Position numbers and translations under genes: made by a program
Shown here: positions 10,866 to 22,570 of the stretch, in pieces
How the letters are laid out: every line of letters begins with the position of its first letter
Position numbering within the stretch: position 1 is the first letter of the stretch
Origin: Euryodendron excelsum
Taxonomy: Eukaryota; Streptophyta; Magnoliopsida; Ericales; Pentaphylacaceae
Assembly: GCA_033060915.1 (NCBI GenBank)
Contig: CM065397.1
Coordinates: forward strand, 34,606,001 to 34,670,000
Length of the DNA: 64,000 nt
Reading direction: 5' to 3'
The notes under the pieces: model-generated
Databases searched by the model: none
The model's input: only the letters and a program-made list of their open reading frames with translations
What the model was told of the DNA's origin: nothing

Positions 10866-11086
10866 CGAGTCGCAAAAATACTCGTAAACATCACAACCGT
10901 TAGAGTAGCGGAAATACTCACAAATAGGTCGATATAGGGAATTGCCAACAAACCCCTGTGTCACGACGATCGCCGTTAGAGTGGCGGAAACACTCAAAAC
11001 CCAGGTCAACACCAGTATCTGTTAGCCCACTTCGGTGAAAAATGACCAAACTGCTGCTTGGACATTTCCCAAGACTTTCCGGTCAA

Positions 11087-11475
11087 GATGACCATTTTGC
11101 CCCTAGGCATCCGAACGCCCCGGGAACCACACCGGCTCTGGGTATCAAACCGGTAACCTTCCAAGAATATTTCTTATAATACTCTCAATCCTTCTTTACC
11201 TTTCCGGATCATTCCGAGTTAGTTTCGGCAAATCCGATACAAAATGACCATTTTGCCCCTGGTGGGCCGGTCTCCTTTTCCAAGCACACCGGCTCTGGGT
11301 ATCAAACCGGTAATCCTCTGAGACTACTTTTTATAGTGTTCTCAGCCTCCTTGTACCTTTTCAGATCGTTCTGAGTCAGTTCCGGCCAACTCGGTACAAA
11401 ATGACCGTTTTGCCCCTGGTGGGCCGGTCACCTTTTCCAACCACACCGGCTCTGGGTATCAACCGGCAATCTCTG
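11087..11475 (+). repeat. three ~155-bp U3 repeats
   Basis: Three tandem units share AAATGACC.TTTTGCCCCT, a GGGCCGGTC core, then CACACCGGCTCTGGGTATC and AACCGG. Starts are near 11087, 11243 and 11397. The same two words recur in the U3 of LTR B (26560-27000), LTR I (39490-39800), LTR D (reversed, 53060-53270), LTR C (near 46430) and LTR E (near 59240), so this is an old, shared U3 module. Confidence 0.7.
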
Positions 11476-11826
11476 GGAACATTTTGAATAATGTTTCCAC
11501 ATCTCAAGTCTTCTTCTGGGACAGTCCAAGTCTGTCCCGGCAGCTTCTCGATCCGATTGATCGTTTTGCCCCTAAAGGCTCGGTCAACCCCTCCATTGCA
11601 TCCTCTCCTCATTTTTCAAGTCAAATACCTCCGGGACACTATTTTAAGTGTTCCTGCTCTTTTCTGGCCTTCCAGGTCATTTTCAGCTTCTTCAAATCAT
11701 TGTCGGACTTTCCGGAGTCACTCCTAGTGAAGTCAAGCTAAAAATTGCATGGTAATCACTAGTAGTGGCACCCAAATCTAGTCAAAGATACGTTGCTTGC
11801 CGACTTACAAAGTTTCCTAATTGGCT

Positions 11827-11885
11827 GGTGCCACTAGTAGTGGCGCCAAGCCAAGAATTGGCTTGGCGCCACTCCTAGTGGCGCC
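11827..11885 (+). promoter_or_regulatory. 59-bp nested palindrome upstream of TATA, LTR A
   Basis: Four GGCGCC-type half sites (GGTGCC at 11827; GGCGCC at 11842, 11865, 11880) form three overlapping dyads: 11827-11847 (9-3-9, one mismatch), 11842-11870 (13-bp perfect arms, spacer GAA) and 11865-11885 (9-3-9, perfect, spacer CCT). The whole block is itself an inverted repeat of 28-bp arms with two mismatches around GAA. It ends 54 bp before TATAAATA. A bound dimer or an RNA hairpin in the 3' U3 are both possible. Confidence 0.75.
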
Positions 11886-11939
11886 AAGAGGAATTTTTTC
11901 CTCGCGCCACTGCAATAGCCGCCAGGTCTGTCCTATCTC

Positions 11940-11947
11940 TATAAATA
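11940..11947 (+). promoter_or_regulatory. TATA box of LTR A
   Basis: TATAAATA in CTCTATAAATACAGAGCC. The same octamer sits at matching places in LTR B (15326, 27295), I (40121), D (52599-52592, minus) and E (58319-58312, minus). Confidence 0.75.
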
Positions 11948-12264
11948 CAGAGCCTCTTCCAGTGTGAAAAGGATCCGCAAACTCAAACAAAGAATCATAT
12001 AATTCGATATACAGAGTTCAAACACTCCCAAAACCCTAGCTTCCTTAGGTTCACTAAACCCTAGCCATCATACACTAAACCCTTGCCTCCTATACACTCA
12101 TACACACCCCCATACACTCATACACTAACCTTCAACCCTCCTTCGAAGACTTGAAGAGCTGCAATCTAAAGTTTGAAGACAACTCTTGAAGATTGAAGAC
12201 CAAGATCAAGACGAAGACCGAAGACCGAAGACAAGCAAGGCGTGCAAAATAAACAAGATACAAG

Positions 12265-12266
12265 GT
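12265..12266 (+). promoter_or_regulatory. candidate splice donor in U5 of LTR A
   Basis: ATACAAG|GTAGGTTCTCC is a near-consensus plant 5' splice site, 318 nt after TATA. Equivalents: B 3' LTR AACAAG|GTAATC (27549), I ACAAA|GTAGGA (40395), D GACAAG|GTAGGC (52267, minus), E CAAAAG|GTGGTA (58050, minus). In the B 5' LTR the GT has become GA (15578-15579). A run of C and a T/C-rich tract follows the site in A. Confidence 0.5.
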
Positions 12267-15184
12267 AGGTTCTCCATTTAAATTTTCACACTTCCCCCCC
12301 CCCCCCTCTCTTCTCTCTCATAACCCATTTGGGTTTTCTCTATTTTAATCCCCCATCTCTTTCCCCCCCCCCCCTCTTTGCATGCTTGAAACAAGGGGAT
12401 TCCCGGTCCATGTGTAGGATTGGGCTATTGGAGAGTCACCTTGTCGGGGGCTTTCTTCTAGTCTAACTAGAGACCACGTGGGTCCGGCCGCCTTGATTAT
12501 GTGGTGAAGCCTTAACCTTGTATGTTCACGACCCCAAAATTGCATTGTGCATATCATGATCTTGCATCTTCCAAAAACCGTTTTCAAAGTTGTCTTCAAA
12601 ATCGTTTTTCAAACTTGTTTCCAAAATTGCATCAAAATTCCCTTTTCAAAAACTTGTTTTCAAAATCACAATCCTAGGGTGATTCTAGCTTTTCCATGGC
12701 TCGGATTGCTTCAGGAAAGTGTTATATTTAAAGTGACTTTCATGGTCCATATTTTCAACTCTTGCAGTTTTCAAAACCGCTTTCGTAAAGTGGGTCTAGC
12801 CTTCTTATGGTTAGAATCGCTTTAGGAAAGTGAGATCTTTTACAATTTCCAAAAAGCTCTCTTTTCAAAAATCTCTTTTTCAACGTACTTTCCTAACACT
12901 CTTCTTTCCAAAGTTGCTTTCAAAAGCTCCCTCCAAAATTTATTTTTCAAAACTCCCTTTTTCAACTCCTTTCCAAAACTCTTTCTCCTCAAAATTCACT
13001 TTCTAAAAACACTCCCTCAATCCACTTTCCAAAAACGCTCCCTAAAAAATCTTTCTAAAAACTCTCTTCCCAACATCTTCCTTTTAGAAATTCCCCTCTA
13101 GGATTTTCCTTCTAAAATCTTCGTTTCCAAAAACGCACTTTCCAAAAACTCCTTCTCTTTAAAATCTTTTTTCCAAAAACTTTATTTTCAAAATACACTT
13201 TCCAAAAACTCCTCCCTAGGATTCCCTTCTAGAAAACCTTCGTTTCCAAAAAACACACTTTTCAAAAATCCTCTTTCCTTAGAGCCCAAGTCAAGCCCTA
13301 GAACCTACGATTAGGAAACCCTAATTTTCTTTCCAAAAACATGATTTTCAAACTTCGCCCCCAAACCTAGGTTTCCAAAACCTCTTGTTTTCACATCCAA
13401 ACTATACATGTTTCCAAAACCTATTTTCTACGTCGAAACTATAATTTTCCAAATCTAGGGTTTCTAGAATCTTCCTTTCCAAATCCTAACCAAATTAAAT
13501 CTTCTCGTTTAGAAAACCGAATCCAATCCTCCGTTTTTGGAAACAAAATCAAACCTTTGTTTTTAGAAACCAAATCCAATCCCTTCCCAATCCAAACCTT
13601 TCTTAATTCAATTCCTTTCTAAACCATAAGTTTCCTAAACCTAAACTTTAAATCTTTCTTTAAATTTCAAAATCCAACTCTTTCCCAATTGAACTCCTTC
13701 CTAATCTTTCACTTTCTTAAATCTTAAGTTTCCAAAACTTGAACATAAAAATCTTTCCTAAATTTTAAAACTCAACTTTCAAATCTTTCCTAATTCAACC
13801 CTTTTCTAATTCTACCCCTTTTCCAAATCTCAACTTTCCAAATCTAATTTTTCAAACCTTTCCTAATATTCAAACCTTTTCTAATTTCAAGATTTTCTAA
13901 AAGCTTTAAAACTTTCTAAATCTTAAACTTTCTAAATTTCAAAACTTTCCAAATTCAAAACTTCCCTATTTCAAAACATTCCAAATTCTAAACTTTCCAA
14001 CTTTCAAAACTTCCTCATTTCAAAACCTTTCTTAAAACCAAACTTTCCTAATTCAAAACTTTCCAATTTCAAAACTTTCCTAATTTCGAAACTTTCCTAA
14101 TTCAAAACTTTCCTAAATCAGACCTTTCCTAGTTCGAACATTTCCTAAAATCCAATCTTTCCAAATCTTCCAAGTCCAACATTCGAGTCAAATCTTTCTA
14201 AATCTCAAGTCTTTCCTAGGTCTCCTATCTTTCCTAAACCTCCATCTTTCCAAAACCAAGTCTTTCAAAATTAAATATTTTCAAATCTTCCAATCCAATT
14301 TCCAATCCAATCTCTTTCTTTCAAATCAATCTCTTTTCAATCGGACTCTGGTCCGAACTACGACTGACCTGATTCCTCCAAAAGGATACGTAGGCAACCT
14401 TCATAGGTGCGGTCACAACTTCTTTCAAATTTCAAATTCCTCCATATTTTCCAAATTTCAAATTCCACAATCTTTCCAAATCTCCAATCTGTTTTCAAAA
14501 TTTCAATTTCAAATGTCTATTTCCAAACCTTCAATTTCAATTTCCAAAAACTTTTTTCCAAATTCAAACTTCTATCTCTTTCTTTTCAAATCAAATCAAA
14601 TCAATTTCTTTTCAAATCTTTTTCCAAATCAACTCTCTTCAATTGCACTTGCACATCATGCATCATGTTAGTTTCTTTTAAAACATTATTTTTCAAAGTG
14701 AATAGGATTGAACTTTAGTTAGTTGTAGACTCTCATAAGTGAATCTAGGGTAGATTGACATGTAGGTACCGAAAGGGCGGGGTAGGGTGATGGCTTAGTG
14801 CGTCTTCCCTACACGTAACCAACCTCCGAACCTAGGATCACTGATTTCAAAGACCAAACGGAGTTATTTTTCAAAAAGGGCTAAATGTTTTCCAAAGGTT
14901 GCTAAACAACCTGTTTTTCCTAAAAAACCCTCTCTTGAGGATGTTTTCCAAAAACCCTAAGTGTAGTCTTCGGATTATTCCTAGTTTTTAGGTGACCTAA
15001 CTCACCTTAATCAAGTTAGGTGGCGACTTCGAATATTTTTCTAAAAAGCCCTTTATTTAAACCAATCTTTCAATTCAAACCTAGTCGCACTCATTCTTCT
15101 AGGAGGGTGAGTTCTAACGAGAGAGTACAGCATTTTTCCCGCTTGTGTGAGTATTCCTCGAGGGCGAAAAATCTGGGCACGACA

Positions 15185-17220
15185 ATAACCCCCCAGAATC
15201 AATTACAAATCGCCCAGCCCAGTATCCAGCCTTTTTTCATGCATTCATAAATGCCATGAGTGGGGCACAACCAAGTCTAGGCCATGCTCCACTAAAAATG
15301 GTGCACAACTTCGTCGAAATTGTACTATAAATACATACTTTTCCCCCCTCTGTTCCAGGTAAAAAAAAATCCTCCAAAAACTCTCTCTCTCCATTCCGAT
15401 AGCTCCCAGAGCCCTGTCCCTCTCTCTTGAAGTCCCACTAGTCGAGTACAAAGTCTGAACTCCTGAAGCCCTAGCTTCCAAGCTCCACTGAAGAACCGCC
15501 TCATTACCCAGAAGCTCTCGAAACCTTCCCAAGTCAATGGCCGGAGCCTCCACCAAAGAAAGAAGCAACGAGACAAGGAAATCCTCTTTTTACTTTTTCG
15601 TACTCCCCCACTTTCTCTTCTCCCTCCGAACCCACTTGGGTTCTTTACTTTTTTAACCCCCTATCTCTAAACCCCGCTTTATTGCATGCTTGAAAACAAG
15701 AGGACATTAAGTCCATATTTAGAGTGAACAAGAGGAGATTACCGATCGGGTCTCTCTTTTTGGCCCTCACTTGCTTCACGACATGACCTTAAGGCCCTCT
15801 TGCAATATGGTGATACCTAAACCTTGTATGTTTCATACCGTTACTATCGTCAAATTGCATTTGCATTCATGTCATTCCTCCACCTTTTAAACCATTTTCT
15901 AAAGTACTTTTCTTAAAACGACAATTCTAGGTGGATCCTAACCCTTTACGGTTAGGGTTTTCATAAAAAAGTGTGACATTTTTAGTGTATTCTAATAGCC
16001 TAACATTTGCCACTTTTCAAAAACTTGTTCTTAGAATGATCCTAGTCTTCTTATGATTAAGGTTGTTTCGAGAAATGTGTGACATTCAAAAGCACCCGAA
16101 AGGTCTACATTGTTGGCTTCGTGCCTGTATTGCTTTTTAAAGCCGCAAGCCTAAAGCGATTCTAGCCTTTCAATGGCTAGAATGGCTTTAGGCAAAGCAC
16201 GATATTCATTTGGATGTCTAAAATCCAAGTTAGAGTTTCGGGCTCTAAAACATGTTTTCAAAAGACTCGGTTTTCAAACCATTTCCAAAAATCCTATCTA
16301 TTAAATCCTAGAAGTCCATTCTTAGGAAAATCTCATTTTTGCCAGCTTGAAAACCTTCCATTTCAAATCCATCAAATCACTCCTTTTTCAAATCTTCCTA
16401 AAAAGGAAACATTTCAAAAGTCTAATCTTCTTGAAAAGGAAACAATTTCAAACTCAAACTTTCTTGAAAAGAAAACTTTCCAAAAATGAAAACTTTCTAG
16501 AAATCGGAATCCATTTCAAAATTCTAACTCTTTCGGGCTCTCATCCGAACTACGATTGACCTGATCCTCTTTAAGGAGGTACGTAGCCAACCCTTCATGG
16601 GGTGCGGTCACAACCCTATTGAAATTCCTAATTTTATTTTTCAAACTTAACTCCTTCTTTCAAATTCCTTTTTAATTCTGTTTTTTAAAATTTTTCTAAG
16701 TGGATAACATTAAACATAGGTAGCCGGTGAGTCATAATTAGGTAAGTAAAATGTGATTAGATTATAGGTACAGCAAGGGTGGGGTGGGGGGATAGTCTGA
16801 GGATATCTTCCCTACTCGTAATCAACCCTCATACTTAAGAATTTTTGTTTCAAAGACCAAAATCGAAGTCAAATTATTCAAAAGGGCTTTCCAATGTTTT
16901 TAGGGTTGTCAACCAACCCTATCTTTTAAAACCCTCTCATTAGGACATTTTTAAAAAAAACAAAACAGTTTCCAAAACCTAAGTTTAACCCTCGAGTTTT
17001 ACCTGGTGTAGATGACTTAGCACATCTTTAAATATGTTAGGTGCCGACTCTAAAACTTTTTCAAAAAGCCCTAATGAGTTCCATTTAAAAAATTCAAACC
17101 CCATCGCATTCGTCCTTCTAGGAGGACGAGTTCTAACGATAGGGCACTGTACCAAATTCTCACCCTTGGGCATAGAAAGAGAGAGGGAATGGGCTTGTCA
17201 TCTGAAAACGGGGCGTGACC
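15185..17220 (+). repeat. 5' LTR of element B, U3 part missing
   Basis: This aligns by eye with 27141-29556, the 3' LTR of B, but starts abruptly in U3 directly after the CA end of LTR A. The missing 1.28 kb of U3 should lie left of element A if A inserted here. TATAAATA is at 15326-15333. The end is GGGGCGTGACC at 17220 (the expected final CA now CC). The two B LTRs differ at many sites and by indels, so B is old. No gene; much of it is T-rich U5. Confidence 0.75.
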
Positions 17221-17242
17221 GCTTAGCGACTCCACTGGGGAC
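17221..17242 (+). other. primer-binding site region of element B
   Basis: AGCGACTCCACTGGGGAC lies directly after the LTR end. This matches the GCGACTCC.CTGGGGAC word I associate with the PBS of Tat/Ogre-type elements. Which tRNA it pairs with was not checked. Confidence 0.65.
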
Positions 17243-19052
17243 AATTAAAGGGTTAGGCCTATGTCATGTCTAGTCACCCTTTACTCACTTTAAGTTCGCC
17301 GGTTACATTGTTTAGTTATATCCACTTTCTAAACTTTTTAAAATTTTAAAATTTTCAAAATGGTCTTTGTTTTGTAAAAAGTCAAACATTGCATTCATTA
17401 CATATTCATGCATTGTTCATAACATCATACTTTATTTTGCATTTGAGTTCCTCAAAAAGTACCAACTCTGTGCATTTGTTTTGTATACGTATGCTATGTA
17501 TGACAAGATGTATGGGAGTTGTTGGGCTCTTTTCTCCAATTTCCAAAATCACACACACACTTGCATACGCATTTTCATGGAATGTTGACCCTAATTTCTA
17601 CCTTTTAGTTAGAAGGGAGAATAGTACATTGACTGTTGGTAGTAGGCAGATGTGTCACCTAACCAATGGTCTTTAGATAGTTCTCTCGCTCGGATCATCA
17701 ACCTATAATGGCACCACCTTGGGGAGTGGGCCTAGGTTTGAAAATCTAGGAGCCAAGCTTTTTAGGAAGCATTAGTAGCCCTTAACTCATGTTCATATAG
17801 CACCCATGCATTGTCGAACCTCTGCCTGATTTAAGGCACGTGTTTTTCAAAAACCAATGAGGAAATAACGACCACTTTTCAATTTCCTTACCTCTATTGT
17901 TATGCTTACATACATGAATGCCTTGTTATCAATATCTTGTCATTCATGCTACTGAACTATCCATGCATATTTAATCATCCCAAGGCAAGAGTTCCAAAGT
18001 AACTCAAGCCATTTGCACTCCATGCATATGATCAACCTCCAAGAGAATGGCCCACGAGCCATTCTCAAATCATAAGCCTACCCAATTCCTAAAGGTTCCA
18101 AACCCTAAGGGTCATGGCATTCATCCAAGAATCATTTCGTAAGAGGGGTCCCAATTCCTCTCACTCATAGAGATAAGGTTGCCACAAGACAAGGGGCAAT
18201 TCGGAGACAAGGTCATTCAATGACCTCCCATTATCAATAAGGCAAAACCGAAGACTTGCAAAGTGGTCTAGATAGATAGGTGGAAAGTCCCATGAAAAAT
18301 GGTCTCTTCCCCTAATCTATGTAATTTTAGCTTTCTATCTCAAAAGAAAAAAAATTACCTTTTTATTTCCCTTGAATGAATGGTTGGGTAGGATGTATGA
18401 GACAGGCAAAGGTATGGTATTTCATATAGGAGCAATCCCTTATCTCCAAAAGTGAGCTAACATAGCATGCCTAGTCCCCTTCTTAAAGCATGGGCACTCA
18501 TAGGGCATGCATTGCATACAAATTTTCAAACCAAGGCACTAACTTTTTATTTGTTTCATGTCAGCTGTCCTCCCCCTCATCTCTTAAGTGCCAAGAAAAC
18601 CAAAGGTAAAGCAAGGATAGAAAGGGGTTTTCCTAAACCGCATATCTATTGTCATTATGTTGTGCACATATTAACTACTATCATGCATCAATATCCATTC
18701 TAAAGACACGAGCTTCAAGAAACTAAAGTCAATGCATTTTCACCAGCTATAGAGAGAAAGGAACAATCTGATATCATATTAATCAAACCAACCAAAGCTC
18801 CTAAGGGTTTCCTAACCCTAAGGATTTATGGCATGCATAAAATCATATCTCAAAAGAGACCTAAATCTCTCTCCATCCATGGAGATGGGATTGCCTCAAC
18901 GAAGAAGCATCGACTGGCCCATGCCCCACCTCCAAAATGGACTCAGCATCATGCTTAGATTTTCGCGAATAAGGGACCTCCATAGGACATGCATGGCATA
19001 AGATCTTCAACTCCACATGCTAATTTTATTTGCTTTTCTTTTTCTTTTCCAG
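17243..19052 (+). other. 5' leader of element B
   Basis: Non-coding leader homologous to 1-1177 and to reversed 61249-62960. It has at least two diverged internal copies of one block (about 17980-18340 and 18700-18990): 'CAAGAGTTCCAAGTAACTCA', CATATGATCAACC, 'CCCTAAGG', 'ATCTCTC', 'GGAGAT.GGATTGCC'. It ends in TTTTCTTTTTCTTTTCCAG (AG at 19051-19052), the candidate splice acceptor. Confidence 0.7.
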
Positions 19053-20410
19053 GCCCAAGAGCACAACCAAAGCTATGTAATCCCTACGTAGTCCCACCTA
19101 ATCTATAACTCTTGCGAGTATAAGCCCATTAAAGAACAGAAGGGATTGACCGCTCATCAACAAAGTGTTAACTCTCAAGCAACAACCTCCACATCATGTC
19201 ATGACAATTGCCATCCATGCATCAACATGACAAAACCCTCTTATCACCTGACAGTTAGGAAAATGGTCGCCAACTACCTCAGCAGCAAAAGGTACCAACC
19301 TAAGAAGGGACTAAGGACACAGCTACGGGGTGATCCTCCGAAAAAAAAAATAAAAACAAACAAAAAAGCACCATTCCATCCCTAATCATCGACTGAAAAT
19401 CCATGCCTCATCTTTTACCGGCTCACTCTCCTCAAGGTCTTGCCAATCTAGAAGCTGGCCGACAGAACCATCCATCAAATTCCCAAACCTTGAAAGCCTT
19501 GGTAAAGCCTACAGGAGGAACCCTTGATTTTAGTTTGTTGAAGTGTCATATAAATATCAAATGTACAACTGGCTAATCTGAAATAGAGGACTCTTGATCA
19601 TGAAATGCTTTATCTGCCGTGCGAAAATATTTTTTTAGAAAAATGAAAATTGCAGGGTATCCTGCAGGCTGGCATCTTTTGACCCTACACGCCAAAGGTC
19701 TTCTATAGATTCTCATAGATAGTGCCAATAACCTAAAACAACACATAATAGCAGAACTTCAAAATCAATCATAGTAGTTCAGTATCCAACTATCTACAAA
19801 CAAAGGAGGCCATTGAGTTAGCATAATACAAATGTTAAGAAGATCACAAAGGTTGGCACGAGCAGTTACTCTTTCACAAAGTCCCAGTTAGAGTCTCAAC
19901 TAGGGCAGCTCCACCCTCTTTGATCTACTACAATAAGACAGTTTTGCTTGGTTAAAGAAGGAACCCCCTCTCTCCAAATAGTTGGGGAAACTCAAACCAT
20001 CGAAGCAGTATGAGCAACCTTACCTACTAAAGAACAACATGCCATCTACTATGCCCAGTACAATCAAAGATGCATCTTCAAATCCTTAGTAGAAAAATCA
20101 AACCTCGACAGGATGCTTCGTCACCAAAAGGACATCTCCAGCCTAGCAGAAAGCTAAAAGCAAAGTTCACTCCTAATAATGAAGATTTGAAGTCATTGAT
20201 CTTGCAAGAGACGAACAGGGAAGTTTTTCCAGCACCCATCAACTCAAGCTTGATAAAGCACTACTCTGTGTAATTAGAAACTCTGATAGAGCAATGATGA
20301 CAATGATCAAAATGAAGAGAGGCCCTCAGTTCCTCTTCCATGTAGTTAAACAGAACCCTTGCAAAACCCCCTTGAGCCGGTCACATTTCCATCATATAAC
20401 CAGCCCGGTG
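19053..20410. other. non-coding internal DNA of element B, left part
   Basis: Gag would be expected just after the leader, but no gag motif is visible in any frame. Short frames (for example 19146-19385 and 20070-20273) match no family I know. The last ~100 bp match element A near 3935-4030. The element therefore lacks gag as well as pol. Confidence 0.6.
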
Positions 20411-22570
20411 TGTTGAGTCAAGGTTAATCCTTGTTGACTTAAGGTTAATTCCCATATTGATTTTGATGATAACTAAACCTTGTGTTATGTTTCTAATGAA
20501 TTTACTTAGTGTGCAGATTAACAAGTTCATAACTTAGACTTAAAAGTTAAATTTTAAGTCTAATACATATCAAGGAGAATGCACAACAAGTTCAAGAAGC
20601 AAGCAATGAATTCAAAGAGCTATGCAATGAACCACACTGAAAAATGATGCCTATCTCTACTTCAAGAAAATATCTTACATTCGATGAAGATTGATTTGCA
20701 AGATAGGCTGAAGACTTCATCAGTTGAGGAAATGGAATGATCAGTTAAAGATGAAGAATGGAGATATTGTAAATACCTAAAGAAGATTTCATCAAAATAC
20801 ACAAGGATCAATTGAAGAAGTGCAATGCTCAGTTGAAGAAGAATTGGTTGTTGAAGAATTTGGAAAATGCTCAAGAGATGATCTCATCTGGTATGCTTAA
20901 GACCAATTCAAGACAATGAGATTGAAGTTGCTGAGAAGACGGCTCACAATGAATTTCTAATCTCTACATGCAATCTAAGTGAAGAATTCTTCTACAGTGT
21001 AAAGAGTCAATGAAGATTAGATGTGTGAAGAGATTTCATCAAGTCTGCAATGGTCTCTGTGAAGTGTTTATTGAACAATGAAGAATTGCTAGCAAAGAGA
21101 GGAAATCAGAAATGAAGCATTGTGAAGCTCTACAGGAAGATTGGCATTCAAGAAGATGTTCTACAATGAATTGAATAAGCTTTGTAAATGAAGAAGTAAA
21201 GTTCAGTTTTAATCAATTGAAGCTTTGACTGCTTGAGATTCGAGAAGAAGATCAACATCCAATGATTGATTCAATTCAAATTTAAATAGAAGTTAACTCT
21301 GATGAGTTAGGAAGATTTGATTGATCTTCATACCCCAAAGACATACTCCTTGAATATCTTATGCCAGTGCTTTGATAAACTTGATCAATAGAAATCTGAA
21401 GGCTGAATTCTGGGCAATGAGGGGACTCATGAAAATAAGGAGTCGCCTCCTGATCACAGACGCTAAAAGGCCTGAAGACATATTGAACAAAGAGGGGACT
21501 CATGGAAATGAGGTGTCGCCTCTTGCACACAGAGGCTAAATGGCTTGAAGACAAATTGGACAATGAGTGAACACATTGAAACAAAGTGTCGCCTCTTGAA
21601 CACAGAAGCAAGAAGCCTGGAGACCAAGTAGGCAATGAGCGGACACATTGTAATGAAGTGTCGCCTCTTGGTAGCAGAAGCAAAAGGCTGGAAGTTTTAA
21701 ATGATCAATGAGTGGACACCTGAAGCAGAAGTGTCGCCTCATGACAGTAGAAGCCAAATATGAAGAAGACAGATGATCAAGGAGTCGCCTCATCAACCTG
21801 AAGAGGGGACTCATGAACTCAGTGAACTATATCTGGTAAATGCAGAAGCAAGAAGTGTCGACACCACAAAAATGGAGCCGACTCCCTCTGCTGCAACGGC
21901 TACTTTTCTTAACGTTATAACAGACTAGACGTGCATTTATGATACCCAACCACCTCCAACGGATGGAATCAATGCAAGGGTATATATACTAGCCTCCAAC
22001 TGCATTTATACATAAGAATCAAGAGGAAGAAACAAGAAGAGACAAGAATTACTGAATCACTGATATTCCTGAAACATTCTTCCTGTTTTATTCCTTTGAG
22101 CTTTGATTGTAAATCTACTCTAGTTAGAGAGTTTGTTTGTAAGTTGTATACTCCTATACACTTGTAACTGAGAGTTTGAGAGTTCTCTTGTGTGAAGCAA
22201 AACTCTTGTAAAGTTTAAGTGGAGCTTGGACAAAACCACTTGGGAATTGAAGAACTCAGTGAGGAGTTCTTGTAGAGTAAGCTGAGAACTTCATCAATCA
22301 GCAGCCCATCTTGTAATAGGTGATTACATAGTGGGAGAAGGCTTCAAGGAGGTCTTGGGGTGAGGACGTAGACCACGGTTTGTGGTTGAACCTCGGTAAA
22401 TCTGTGTCTCTCCTTCATTGCTCTGTTTTCTTTGTTTTCATTGATAACTTTGTTTTGCACATAGATTAGCCTTTGCTATATTGTTTAGATTAATTTTAAT
22501 TAATCTTAATTTGTATTAATTCTTGAGAAACCCAATTCACCCCCCTCTTGGGTTGCCTATTGGACCAACA
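20411..22570 (+). repeat. solo LTR inserted in element B, probably copia-type
   Basis: It starts TGTTGAGTCAAGG and ends CCTATTGGACCAACA. It is flanked by a perfect 5-bp target duplication CGGTG (20406-20410 and 22571-22575). Joining the flanks restores homology with element A near 4028-4040. TATATATA is at 21981-21988, and the end 'CAATTCACCCCCCTCTTGG' looks like many plant copia LTR ends. No internal region is present, so an intra-element LTR recombination left a single 2160-bp LTR. Confidence 0.85.
21410..21800 (+). repeat. ~73-bp tandem repeat in the solo LTR
   Basis: GTCGCCTC recurs at 21442, 21515, 21588, 21660, 21733 and 21784, giving five units of 72-73 bp and a shorter last step. Each unit has GAG.GGACAC..TGAA, GTGTCGCCTC and CACAGAAGC.AAAGGC. 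It lies 180 bp upstream of TATATATA. Confidence 0.8.

Larger units (their letters stand above)
8401..15184 (+). repeat. 3' LTR of element A (LTR A)
   Basis: The LTR opens with TGTAAGCACC right after the PPT and closes with GGGCACGACA at 15184. At 6.8 kb it is very long. U3 (8401 to about 11960) holds a 64-bp minisatellite, three ~155-bp repeats and a nested palindrome before TATAAATA. R/U5 (to 15184) is a long, pyrimidine-rich, low-complexity stretch of TTTCCAAA/CTTTCC words with no gene, ending in the family signature 'CTTCTAGGAGG.TGAGTTCTAACGAGAGAGTAC'. It is the same family as solo LTR D, which has far fewer minisatellite units. Confidence 0.85.

Noticed and set aside
8456..10951. Several overlapping open frames of 80-159 codons on both strands with LERGIGKGSYRL-type or SFQSLSRD-type peptides
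   Set aside because: They follow the 64-bp minisatellite period in a non-coding U3, appear in several frames on both strands and resemble no protein.
15245..15568. 107-codon minus-strand frame as a gene
   Set aside because: It is antisense to the promoter and exon region of LTR B and is broken in the homologous 27194-27601 copy in a different way.
21282..21814. Minus-strand frames of 92-133 codons in the solo LTR
   Set aside because: They follow the 73-bp tandem repeat and show repeat-periodic residues only.
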